Below, in pieces: positions 1 to 6,185 of a stretch of 13,578 nucleotides of DNA. This stretch comes from Chloroflexota bacterium (GTDB taxonomy: Bacteria; Chloroflexota; Anaerolineae; UBA3071). The DNA lies in the NCBI GenBank assembly GCA_014383605.1, contig JACNHM010000573.1:1-13578 (forward strand), given 5' to 3'. A model generated the notes under the pieces. It had not been told where the DNA came from. It worked only from the letters and a program-made list of their open reading frames with translations, and made no database searches. A program made the translations under genes and the position numbers. How positions within the stretch are numbered: the first letter of the stretch is position 1; every line of letters starts with the position of its first letter.

Positions 1-644
1 GCCACGGGAATGGCCGAAAGCACCAGCAGCAGCCGGCCCCACCACGGCCCCTGCAACACGTAGACGAAGATGGCCACCAGCGTGAACAAGGCCACGATGG
101 AGCGCAGGCCGCTGCATTGCGCCCCCACCACCAGGTCCACGTTGGGCAAGGTGACCTGGGCGCCGCGCACGGTGGCGTCCACCCCCACGACCCGCGCCAC
201 CGCTGTGGAGCAGCTCCCGGTGAGAAGCTGCAGCGGCAGGCTGGCCCTTTCCACGAAAGGCAGCGGCACCATGAAGACCAGGAAGCCGATGGGAAAGGCC
301 AATCGCCGCAGCGCCCGTGTGCCCAGGAAGAACCAGACCAGTCCGGCCAGCAACACGATCAGGGCCAGTCCGGCCAGGAAGTAAGCCTTGTTCAGCAGAG
401 CGAGCAGATAGCCGGCCAACCCCACACCCAGCGGGATCAGGCCCACGTTGGCCGGCTCACGCTCCCCCTTGGGCCACTGCCGCCAGGCCAGGAACCCGGA
501 CACGGGCAGCACCAGCCAGCCGTGGGAGTAGTAGTCGTTGGTCAGCCACTGGTTGATCAACCAGCGCAGCGTAGGAAAGGCAAGCGCCAGCAGCAGTACC
601 CCCACCAGGGCGGCCGCCAGCGCCGAACGTCTGTCAATTTTCAT
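1..644 (-). CDS. Exosortase-family transpeptidase, 3' part missing
   Basis: This is a polytopic membrane protein, open at the window edge, with about 214 residues visible. What is seen: the N-terminal motif NDYYSHGWLVLP (residues 36-47) typical of exosortases, many hydrophobic helices, and VVGAQCSGLRS (172-182), the active-site block with the presumed catalytic Cys177. The next stretch, GRLLLVLSAIPV, fits the helix that precedes the conserved Arg. That Arg and the catalytic His lie beyond position 1, so activity cannot be judged fully. Known of the family: exosortases cleave C-terminal sorting signals (such as PEP-CTERM) and release or attach the protein to surface glycopolymer. The ATG at 644 shares one base with the TGA of the cupin gene (TGATG), which suggests translational coupling and fixes the start. 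The subclass and the substrates are not visible. An archaeosortase-like relative is the main alternative. Confidence 0.88.
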   Translation of the reverse strand, partial: MKIDRRSALAAALVGVLLLALAFPTLRWLINQWLTNDYYSHGWLVLPVSGFLAWRQWPKGEREPANVGLIPLGVGLAGYLLALLNKAYFLAGLALIVLLAGLVWFFLGTRALRRLAFPIGFLVFMVPLPFVERASLPLQLLTGSCSTAVARVVGVDATVRGAQVTLPNVDLVVGAQCSGLRSIVALFTLVAIFVYVLQGPWWGRLLLVLSAIPV

Positions 645-1366
645 CAATCTTCGTCCAATGTCCACTCGTCGGCCGTCACCAGGGTCGGTTGCCGCGGTTC
701 TTCGCGCACCAATTCCAGCACGACGGCGATCGCATCGGTCAGCAGCCGGTGCCTGGTGTGTTTGGGCACCCGCAGCATCTCTCCGCCCATGAGCGGCCGT
801 TGCCCCTCATCGCTCTCCAAGAGCACGGTTCCCTGCTGTACCAACAGCAAGGTGTCGCCGGAGCGGGGCTCGATCCACGGCCCCCGGCCCACGCAGCGCA
901 GCAAGCGCAGGCTGAAGTCTTCGATCTTCAACAGAAACTGGGGGCGAAAAGGCATCCCCGGCCATTCCAGGGAGCCGATCAGGCTGGTTTTGCGCAGGGG
1001 TGTCTCTCCTGGCAGGCCGTATAGCCGACGATCACCGTTCTTGCGGTCTGCCAGCAGGACGGAACGCATCAGGATCACGACAGAAGGCCAGGCGGAAAGC
1101 GAACGATGGCCCACCCCCTTGGGCACCAGCGCCATCTCCCAGGGTCGCAGCGAGACCGTCCCCCACTCGCTTTCCAGGGTCATCAGCCCGCTGTAGGTCA
1201 TGAACAGCTCGTCCTCGTCCGTGTGGCGATGCCAGGCCACAGCGCCCTCGCAGAGGTAGACATCCAGCGCCAGATCATCAACTTGCAGCAGCCGCAGCAG
1301 TTGGAAGGGTTTCTTCAGACGTTTCGTCGCCTGGGCGATACTGACCACCTGGAAAGGGACGGACAT
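644..1366 (-). CDS. Two-domain cupin protein, function unknown
   Basis: The 240-aa protein has two cupin barrels. The first holds a full metal-binding set: H46-x-H48-x4-E53 in AWHRHTDEDELF, then H87 in VPKGVGHR. The second (about 145-225) keeps the fold signature, GDTLLLVQQGTVLL and VPKHTRHRL, but lacks the first metal motif and is probably not catalytic. No signal peptide is visible, so it is likely cytoplasmic. Its start lies 10 nt after the parB stop. GAGGAG overlaps the end of parB and AAGG lies closer to the ATG. Its stop overlaps the exosortase start, so it is part of a parA-parB-cupin-exosortase run. It could be a sugar-nucleotide or mannose-6-phosphate isomerase-like enzyme, a dioxygenase or a ligand sensor. 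Sequence alone does not decide. Confidence 0.85.
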   Translation of the reverse strand: MSVPFQVVSIAQATKRLKKPFQLLRLLQVDDLALDVYLCEGAVAWHRHTDEDELFMTYSGLMTLESEWGTVSLRPWEMALVPKGVGHRSLSAWPSVVILMRSVLLADRKNGDRRLYGLPGETPLRKTSLIGSLEWPGMPFRPQFLLKIEDFSLRLLRCVGRGPWIEPRSGDTLLLVQQGTVLLESDEGQRPLMGGEMLRVPKHTRHRLLTDAIAVVLELVREEPRQPTLVTADEWTLDED

Positions 1367-1376
1367 GGCCTTGCGC

Positions 1377-2273
1377 TCACTCCTCGCCGACGATCACGTC
1401 GTAGATGCGCTGCAGCTCCTCCTCCGAGTAGAAGCGGATCACCAGCTTGCCGCCGCGCTTGGAGCGGGTCAGGTTGACTTTGGTGCCCAGCGCGGTGCGG
1501 AAACGGTCTTCCAAGGCTTGAGCTTCGATCTTCCAGGCCTCTGCGGCTGTATCCACGTCCACGTCCTGTTTCTGTTCCACCCGCGCCAGTGTGCGGCGAA
1601 CCAGCTCTTCGGTCTGACGGACGCTGAGGGTGCGGCGCTGCACGGTGGCCAGAGCGGCCAACTGTGCTTCGGGCGTGGGCAGCCCTAACAGGGCGCGGGC
1701 GTGACCCTCGCTGATCCCCTCTGCCAGCAGGGCGGTCTTGATCTCCCTGGGCAGCCGCAGCAGCCGCAGGGCGTTGGCCACCGCTGTGCGGCTCTTGCCC
1801 ACTTCCTCGGCTACCTGCTCCTGGGTCAGCCCAAATTCGATCATCAGTGTGCGATAGGCGTTTGCTTCCTCCAGAGGGTTCAGATCAGCTCGCTGCAGGT
1901 TTTCCACCAGCGCCCACTCCAGCATCTCCCGGGAGGTCGCTTCTTTCACGATGACCGGAATCATGGACTTCCCGGCCATCTGTGCGGCGCGCCAACGCCG
2001 CTCTCCAGTCACCAACTGGTACTCCGTTCCGCCCGCCGGCCCCGCAATGCGGGTGACGATGAGGGGCTGGATGAGCCCATGCTCGCGGATGGAATCGGCC
2101 AGCTCCGCCAGCCTCTCGGCGTCCATGATCTGACGCGGTTGGAGCGGGTTGGGGCTAATGGCCCCAACGGGCACTTCCAACATGCCGCTGGCTATCTCTG
2201 ACGCCTCGGGTGGCTCAGAATGAGGGATCAACGCGCCCAGGCCGCGTCCCAGTCCTCGTTTGGTAGGAGGCAT
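1377..2273 (-). CDS. parB: Chromosome partitioning protein ParB (Spo0J), CTPase clamp
   Basis: ParB binds parS sites, loads as a CTP-dependent sliding clamp and stimulates ParA to segregate the origin region. The 298-aa protein has the usual length. Visible parts in order: N-terminal KRGLGRGLGALIP (5-17), the arginine-containing peptide that stimulates ParA ATPase; the CTP-binding motifs QPLIV (69-73), GERRWRAA (90-97) and ENLQR (124-128); a helix-turn-helix from LTQEQVAEEVGKSRTAVANA (149-168); and a charged C-terminal dimerisation region (about 245-298). All key residues are present. The start is supported by GAGGTGA four bases before the ATG. It lies 18 nt after the parA stop, so the two are co-transcribed. 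The solo arrangement with parA next to khpB is typical of chromosomal rather than plasmid ParB. Confidence 0.97.
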   Translation of the reverse strand: MPPTKRGLGRGLGALIPHSEPPEASEIASGMLEVPVGAISPNPLQPRQIMDAERLAELADSIREHGLIQPLIVTRIAGPAGGTEYQLVTGERRWRAAQMAGKSMIPVIVKEATSREMLEWALVENLQRADLNPLEEANAYRTLMIEFGLTQEQVAEEVGKSRTAVANALRLLRLPREIKTALLAEGISEGHARALLGLPTPEAQLAALATVQRRTLSVRQTEELVRRTLARVEQKQDVDVDTAAEAWKIEAQALEDRFRTALGTKVNLTRSKRGGKLVIRFYSEEELQRIYDVIVGEE

Positions 2274-2291
2274 GATGTCACCTCGTGGTTG

Positions 2292-3068
2292 CTACACCGA
2301 ACTTCTTTCACGCTGCAGAAACTCTCGCGTGAGCGCCCAGTAAGCCTGTGCTCCCGAGGAGTTGGGGGCATAGGCCAGAATCGGCTCACCGTAGCTGGGC
2401 GCTTCACCCAACCGCACGCTGCGGGGGATCACCGTTTGGAAGACCTGGCGAGGGAAATGGCGGCGTACTTCCTCGACGACCTCTTTGGCCAGGTTAGTGC
2501 GGGCATCGAACATGGTCAGCACCATCCCCGCCACCCGCAGGCGGGGGTTCAGATTGTCCCTCACCAGTTGAATGGTGTACAGCAAGTGGCTGAGGCCTTC
2601 CAGGGCCAGGTACTCACACTGGATGGGGATGATCACGCCATTGTCAGCAGCGGTGAGGGCGTTGATCGTCAACAGCCCCAGGCTGGGGGGGGTGTCAATG
2701 AACACATACTCGTAGAGGTGAGCGACGGTCTGCAAGGCCTTGCTCAGCAGCCGCTCGCGGGCGATGATGCTCACCATCTCCACTTCAGCGCCCGCCAGCT
2801 CTGGGGCTGAGGGCACAATATCCATTTGCGGCCGCTCCACGGGCATAATGGCCTGGGAGAGGGAGACACGGCCAATGAGCACGTCGTAGAGCGAGTGGTT
2901 GAAGTCTGCCGAGTCTGCCCCCAGGCTGCTAGTGGCATTGGCTTGGGGGTCTGCGTCCACGACGAGAATCCGCCGCCCAGCGTTGGCGAGATAGGCCGCC
3001 AAACTGACGGCGGTGGTCGTCTTGCCGACTCCCCCTTTTTGGTTGGCAATGGCATAGATTCGGGCCAT
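2292..3068 (-). CDS. parA: Chromosome partitioning ATPase ParA (Soj)
   Basis: ParA is a deviant Walker-A ATPase that dimerises on DNA with ATP and moves ParB-parS complexes. At 258 aa with no N-terminal DNA-binding extension, it is the chromosomal Soj type. Seen: KGGVGKTT (11-18) with signature Lys11 and catalytic Lys16; Walker A' VVDADPQ (36-42, Asp38 and Asp40); Walker B VFIDTPPSLGLL with Asp125; and ELAGAEVEM (90-98), typical of Soj. The start is supported by GGTGAG about six bases upstream. A dedicated promoter lies at 3142-3170, just after the terminator of the khpB unit, so parA begins its own transcription unit with parB, the cupin and the exosortase. Confidence 0.97.
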   Translation of the reverse strand: MARIYAIANQKGGVGKTTTAVSLAAYLANAGRRILVVDADPQANATSSLGADSADFNHSLYDVLIGRVSLSQAIMPVERPQMDIVPSAPELAGAEVEMVSIIARERLLSKALQTVAHLYEYVFIDTPPSLGLLTINALTAADNGVIIPIQCEYLALEGLSHLLYTIQLVRDNLNPRLRVAGMVLTMFDARTNLAKEVVEEVRRHFPRQVFQTVIPRSVRLGEAPSYGEPILAYAPNSSGAQAYWALTREFLQRERSSV

Positions 3069-3141
3069 GGTCGCTCACCGCGTATGGGCATGTGGCTGGT
3101 AGCCAAGGGCCGTGCTGCCTTGGCCATTCGCTGTCCACCAC

Positions 3142-3170
3142 ATTGTAGCATATTCCTGCCAGGTGGTCAA
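3142..3170 (-). promoter_or_regulatory. Sigma-70 type promoter of parA-parB operon
   Basis: On the minus strand TTGACC (plus 3165-3170) is followed after exactly 17 nt by TACAAT (plus 3142-3147). The bases TGC precede the -10, giving an extended -10 element. Transcription would begin near 3134-3136, leaving a leader of about 65 nt before parA. It lies directly downstream of the khpB terminator, so parAB can be expressed independently of the rpmH unit. Confidence 0.85.
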
Positions 3171-3180
3171 GGGGAGGAGC

Positions 3181-3216
3181 AGAAATAAAACAGGGCGGCC
3201 CCCAGAGGCCGCCCTG
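3181..3216 (-). terminator. Rho-independent terminator after khpB
   Basis: A perfect 10-bp GC-rich stem pairs CAGGGCGGCC (3191-3200) with GGCCGCCCTG (3207-3216) around a 6-nt loop. Read on the minus strand it is followed at once by TTTTATTTCT (3190-3181). It lies 17 nt after the khpB stop codon. The U-tract exists only in the minus direction, so this ends the rpmH-rnpA-yidD-yidC-khpB transcript. Confidence 0.93.
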
Positions 3217-3233
3217 CGCTCAATTGCTCCTTT

Positions 3234-4055
3234 TCAACGAGGAATGATGGTCACCTTGCGGCTCTCACCCTCACCGACGCTTTGGGTCGTCACGTCGGGA
3301 TAGTCGCGCAAGGCCATGTGCACGATGCGTCGTTCGCTGGCGGGCATCGCTTCCAACGCTACCACGCGACCGGTGGCGACGGCCCGTTCGGCCATGCGCA
3401 AGGACAGTTCCCGCAAGGTGCGCTCGCGGCGCGCCTTGTACCCTTCCACATCCACAACCAGGTTGACCCAGCGGCGCGTGTGGCGATTGAACATCAGGCG
3501 GGTGAGGAACTGCAAGGCAGCCAGCGTGTCGCCCCGACGGCCAATGAGGATACCCAGGTCTTTGCCGACCACATCAAGCAGCAGCGGTGGCTCTTCTCCC
3601 TCTGCCGCCTCGGCGTAGCGGGCCTGGACGTCAGCGTCTACCCCCAGGTGCTTCAGCAAATCCGACAGCAGTTCATGGGCCAGGGGTGCGCCTTCCTCTT
3701 CACTTTCACTGCTGACTTCCTCCGCTGCCGTCTCCGGTGGAGTTGGCGGCGCTTTCGGCTCGGGAGCGGTGATCGGGGTTGGCTTTTCCTTCCGCGCCAC
3801 GGCAACGGTCTTTGGGGCTGCCGCGCGGATATGCTCTGCGGCGGCTTTTTCCGGCGCGAGCGGCCGCGGTCGCCGCGTCAGGCGCACGAGGGCGTCCTCG
3901 GAGCCGATGCCCAGCACGCCACGGCTGCCGGGATTCAGCACTTCGACCTCCACCTCGTCGCGCCTCAGACCCAACTCAGCGAGTCCTTGTTCGATGGCGG
4001 TCTCGACGTTCTTGCCCCGGATTTCGATGGTCTTACCTGTAGATGTCATCGTCAC
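3234..4055 (-). CDS. khpB: RNA-binding protein KhpB (Jag/EloR), Jag_N-KH-R3H
   Basis: KhpB is a cytoplasmic RNA-binding protein, known in Firmicutes to act with KhpA in cell-wall and division control. It is usually encoded next to yidC. The 273-aa protein shows a Jag_N domain (about 6-60), a Pro/Glu/Ala-rich linker (about 62-125), a KH domain with the GRRG loop at 172-175, and a C-terminal R3H domain with RRIVH at 242-246. The start is GTG at 4055, nine bases after AAGGA. An ATG two codons later (4049) is possible but lies too far from that site. It follows yidC after 46 nt and is the last gene before a strong terminator. All expected domains are intact. The acidic, proline-rich linker is long but within the range seen for the family. 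Confidence 0.95.
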   Translation of the reverse strand: MTMTSTGKTIEIRGKNVETAIEQGLAELGLRRDEVEVEVLNPGSRGVLGIGSEDALVRLTRRPRPLAPEKAAAEHIRAAAPKTVAVARKEKPTPITAPEPKAPPTPPETAAEEVSSESEEEGAPLAHELLSDLLKHLGVDADVQARYAEAAEGEEPPLLLDVVGKDLGILIGRRGDTLAALQFLTRLMFNRHTRRWVNLVVDVEGYKARRERTLRELSLRMAERAVATGRVVALEAMPASERRIVHMALRDYPDVTTQSVGEGESRKVTIIPR

Positions 4056-4101
4056 TTTCTTACTTCCTTGTCCTTCTGCGGCGGTTAAGGCGCGGACAAC
4101 C

Positions 4102-5220
4102 TCAGGAACTTGTCATGCTCTCGACGTGCCGCTGGGCCTGTCTGATCCAGGATGTGTAGTCGCCGGGCGGGAGGTCTGCACCATCCATGATGTCTGCCAG
4201 TAGCGTTTCGTCGGCAGCAGCCAAGTCATCAAAGGTGGTGATACCCTCTGCGATCAGCACGGAGGCCGTCTTGTGGCCGATGCCCTTGATGAGGGCCAGG
4301 TCGTCGCTTTCTACCACCGGAGCTTTGATCTTGGGCTCCCTGGCTTCGATCTGGGACACCTTCACCGCCGCCGGCGCGGAGCGGGAGGTTCTGACCGTGA
4401 AGTACTGCTGCACCAGGCTCAGCAGGTTGGACACCACCCAGTACAACGCCAGCCCCGAGGGCACGCTCAGGGTGATCCAGCCAAACATGATGGGCATGAT
4501 CAGCATCATCTGGTTCATCATGGACGCTTGAGGATCGTTGCTGCTGCTGCTGGACGTGGTGGTCATCTTCTGCACGATGATCTGAGTCACCACCAACAGA
4601 ATGGGCAGACTCAGATAGGCGACGAGTTGGTACCAGTCCTGCGCCTGCCAGGCCTCGCCCAACCATTTCGTGCCTGCCGTGGGGTCAGGGAAGGAAAGAT
4701 CAGGTATCCAGAAGAAGCGTTGTCCCTCCAATTCGCCTGGGAGGCCAGCCAGGCGATAGAGCGCGTTGTAGAGGCCGATGAGGATGGGGAATTGGATGAG
4801 CAGCGGCAGGCAGCCGCCCATGGGATTGACTCCCGCTTCCTTGTACAGTTCCATCTGTTTCTGGGCCAGCGTCTCGCGGTCCTTGGCGTACTTCTTCTGC
4901 AGTTCCTGCAGTTGCGGCTGCAGTTCCTGCATGGCCCTCGTGGACTGCATCTGCTTGATGGTCAGCGGCAGCGTGACCAGCTTGATCAGGATAGTGAAAA
5001 CGATGATGGACCAGCCATAGCTGTAGGGGATGCCCGCGCCAGCTAGCACCCGGTTGATGTACATCAGCGCCTCGGTGAGGGGGAAGACCACCAGCGCCTG
5101 CCACATGCCCTGTGCCGGAGCTTCAGGGTCAACAGGTCCCCGCTGGGTGCTGCAGCCGGTCAGCAACAGCGTAGCCAACGCCAATATCACCAACAAGACA
5201 AATCCGCGTCTATACTTCAT
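4102..5220 (-). CDS. yidC: YidC/Oxa1 membrane protein insertase with C-terminal helix-hairpin-helix domain
   Basis: YidC inserts and folds membrane proteins, alone or with SecYEG. Seen in 372 aa: an N-terminal lipoprotein signal ending LTGC (Cys23), the short form without the large periplasmic domain of Proteobacteria. TM1 SYGWSIIVFTILIKLVTLPL (67-86) follows. A cytoplasmic coiled-coil hairpin covers about 88-135. Conserved NPMGGCLPLLIQFPILIGLY spans 132-151, with later helices at about 197-217, 236-252 and 255-274. The groove residue that is Arg in B. subtilis SpoIIIJ appears to be Lys80. Odd feature: the usual basic tail is replaced by a helix-hairpin-helix domain (about 304-368; DLALIKGIGHKTASVLIAEG, then FDDLAAAD). 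The start is supported by GAGGTG 11 bases upstream. It lies 122 nt after yidD and 46 nt before khpB. Confidence 0.96.
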   Translation of the reverse strand: MKYRRGFVLLVILALATLLLTGCSTQRGPVDPEAPAQGMWQALVVFPLTEALMYINRVLAGAGIPYSYGWSIIVFTILIKLVTLPLTIKQMQSTRAMQELQPQLQELQKKYAKDRETLAQKQMELYKEAGVNPMGGCLPLLIQFPILIGLYNALYRLAGLPGELEGQRFFWIPDLSFPDPTAGTKWLGEAWQAQDWYQLVAYLSLPILLVVTQIIVQKMTTTSSSSSNDPQASMMNQMMLIMPIMFGWITLSVPSGLALYWVVSNLLSLVQQYFTVRTSRSAPAAVKVSQIEAREPKIKAPVVESDDLALIKGIGHKTASVLIAEGITTFDDLAAADETLLADIMDGADLPPGDYTSWIRQAQRHVESMTSS

Positions 5221-5342
5221 GTAATCTCACTCACCTCTCAGAGTAGTTCCAAAGCTCGAAGGTTCAGGACAGACATCTTGGGGTATGTCCTGGAACTGGC
5301 CGCACAACTTTCGAACCTGAAACTTGCAACCTTCGAAACAGT
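5221..5342 (-). other. yidD-yidC intergenic spacer with nested inverted repeats
   Basis: No gene is seen in these 122 nt. TCGAAGGTT (5256-5264) pairs with AACCTTCGA (5328-5336), enclosing a 7-bp hairpin CAGGACA (5265-5271) with TGTCCTG (5286-5292). TTCAGG (5263-5268) can pair instead with CCTGAA (5316-5321), so alternative folds exist. No U-tract follows, so it does not look like a terminator. The yidC ribosome binding site (GAGGTG) lies outside the structure, next to the ATG. Role unknown: a repeat remnant or an mRNA processing site are both possible. Confidence 0.5.
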
Positions 5343-5552
5343 TTATGGTACAGGGTCATATCCCCCGGGATTCCAGGGGTGGCAGCGTGCGATGCGGCGC
5401 AGGCTCAGCCAGCCGCCTCGCAACAGGCCGTAGCGCTGGATGGCCTCGTAGCTGTATTCAGAGCAACTCGGGTTGAAGCGGCAGCTCGGAGGCAGTGCAG
5501 GGGAGATGAAACGCTGGTAAAAGCGGATCAAAACCAGAAAAACCTGCTTCAT
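5343..5552 (-). CDS. yidD: Membrane protein insertion efficiency factor YidD
   Basis: YidD is a small membrane-associated protein, known to assist YidC-dependent insertion. It is encoded between rnpA and yidC in most bacteria. The 69-aa product matches the family almost throughout: [20 protein letters not shown], then [13 protein letters not shown], then [18 protein letters not shown]. The conserved cysteines are Cys24, Cys30 and Cys57. I chose the ATG at 5552 because it overlaps the rnpA stop as ATGA, the normal coupled arrangement. An in-frame ATG at 5567 would add five residues and has a poorer upstream site. The amphipathic N-terminus ([13 protein letters not shown]) suits peripheral membrane binding. 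Confidence 0.95.
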   Translation of the reverse strand: MKQVFLVLIRFYQRFISPALPPSCRFNPSCSEYSYEAIQRYGLLRGGWLSLRRIARCHPWNPGGYDPVP

Positions 5553-5893
5553 TGCTCTCGTCGCCATAACCTGGCCCGTCGCAACACCAGCGTACAGGCC
5601 ACTGCTACCTCTTGGAAGCTGGCCTCAGCGATGGCCGCGCGGGCGATGAAAACCACATCCCATCCTGCCTCAATGTCCTGCAGATGGAGACGGGCCGCCT
5701 CCCGCATGAGCCGTCGCGCTCGATTACGGGCCGTTGCCTTGCCCACGCGACGGCTGGCGGTGAAGCCGAAGCGGCTATGGGGCAAGTCGTTGGGCAAGGC
5801 ACAGAGCACGAGGAGAGGGTGGGCCCACGAGCGTCCTTCTTGCCGCACTTGCCGGAAGCGGACTTTGTCCCGCAGCCGTTGCTGCCGCTTCAC
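5549..5893 (-). CDS. rnpA: Ribonuclease P protein component
   Basis: RnpA is the basic protein subunit that helps RNase P RNA bind and cleave pre-tRNA 5' leaders. The 114-aa protein has the usual length. Seen: [18 protein letters not shown] (6-23), the start of the substrate-cleft fold; [20 protein letters not shown] (41-60) with the RNR motif (R56-N57-R58) followed by RRLMREA; and a central [11 protein letters not shown] strand. The start is GTG at 5893, one base after the rpmH stop, so translation is probably coupled. No strong separate ribosome binding site is visible. The stop overlaps the yidD start as ATGA. Confidence 0.95.
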   Translation of the reverse strand: MKRQQRLRDKVRFRQVRQEGRSWAHPLLVLCALPNDLPHSRFGFTASRRVGKATARNRARRLMREAARLHLQDIEAGWDVVFIARAAIAEASFQEVAVACTLVLRRARLWRREQ

Positions 5894-5894
5894 C

Positions 5895-6032
5895 TCACAC
5901 CGTGAGTCGCTTGCGACCCTTGCGGCGGCGCGCGTTGATCACCCGCCGCCCGCCGGTCGTGCTCATACGACGCCGGAAACCGTGCACTCGCTGGCGTCGC
6001 CGCACTTTGGGTTGATACGTTCGCTTAGGCAT
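5895..6032 (-). CDS. rpmH: 50S ribosomal protein L34
   Basis: L34 is a small basic large-subunit protein that contacts 23S rRNA. The 45-aa product begins [20 protein letters not shown] and continues [20 protein letters not shown], the typical L34 pattern (KRTYQPK, HGFRxRM, TxGGRxVIxxRRxKGRK) with a short LTV end. The ATG at 6032 is preceded by AGGAG at nine bases. It is the first gene of the rpmH-rnpA-yidD-yidC-khpB unit and lies about 100 nt downstream of a near-perfect promoter. The rnpA GTG follows after one base. Confidence 0.97.
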   Translation of the reverse strand: MPKRTYQPKVRRRQRVHGFRRRMSTTGGRRVINARRRKGRKRLTV

Positions 6033-6101
6033 AACAGATATCTCCTGGAATCACGCGGGCGACGAACAAACGTCACCCGTGCGGATTGATAGCACAAAAG
6101 C

Positions 6102-6125
6102 GGGGAGGAAAACGTGTTCCTCCCC
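6102..6125 (-). promoter_or_regulatory. Leader hairpin of rpmH transcript, possible attenuator or terminator
   Basis: A perfect 9-bp stem, GGGGAGGAA (6102-6110) with TTCCTCCCC (6117-6125), closes a 6-nt loop. Read on the minus strand it is followed by GCTTTTGTGC, a short and imperfect U-run. It lies just downstream of the predicted rpmH transcription start, so it would be in the 5' leader. It could terminate read-through from the upstream ABC gene, attenuate the rpmH unit, or only stabilise the leader. The U-run is weak, so terminator function is uncertain. Confidence 0.6.
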
Positions 6126-6140
6126 TGCCAGGGCATCATC

Positions 6141-6170
6141 ATTATACCCGCGTTTGCGAGTCTCTGTCAA
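6141..6170 (-). promoter_or_regulatory. Consensus sigma-70 promoter of rpmH operon
   Basis: On the minus strand a perfect TTGACA (plus 6165-6170) and a perfect TATAAT (plus 6141-6146) are separated by 18 nt. The start of transcription would be near 6133-6134, giving a leader of about 100 nt before rpmH. It lies just after the ABC gene stop at 6186. Both hexamers match consensus exactly, as expected for a strongly expressed ribosomal-protein gene. Confidence 0.92.
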
Positions 6171-6185
6171 ATCGCTGACGGAACT

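Noticed and set aside
117..1196. Plus-strand open frame of 359 codons
   Set aside because: It lies antisense to the exosortase and cupin genes, both with diagnostic motifs on the minus strand.
5553..5567. Longer YidD start at 5567
   Set aside because: The ATGA overlap with rnpA at 5552 and the usual family N-terminus favour the shorter form.
6102..6125. Hairpin around AACGTG considered as a parS site
   Set aside because: The centre is not CACGTG and the arms do not match the conserved parS pattern. The symmetric part is better explained as an RNA hairpin.
6033..6185. rpmH upstream spacer considered as oriC
   Set aside because: No DnaA boxes and no AT-rich unwinding stretch are visible. A promoter and leader hairpin explain the region.
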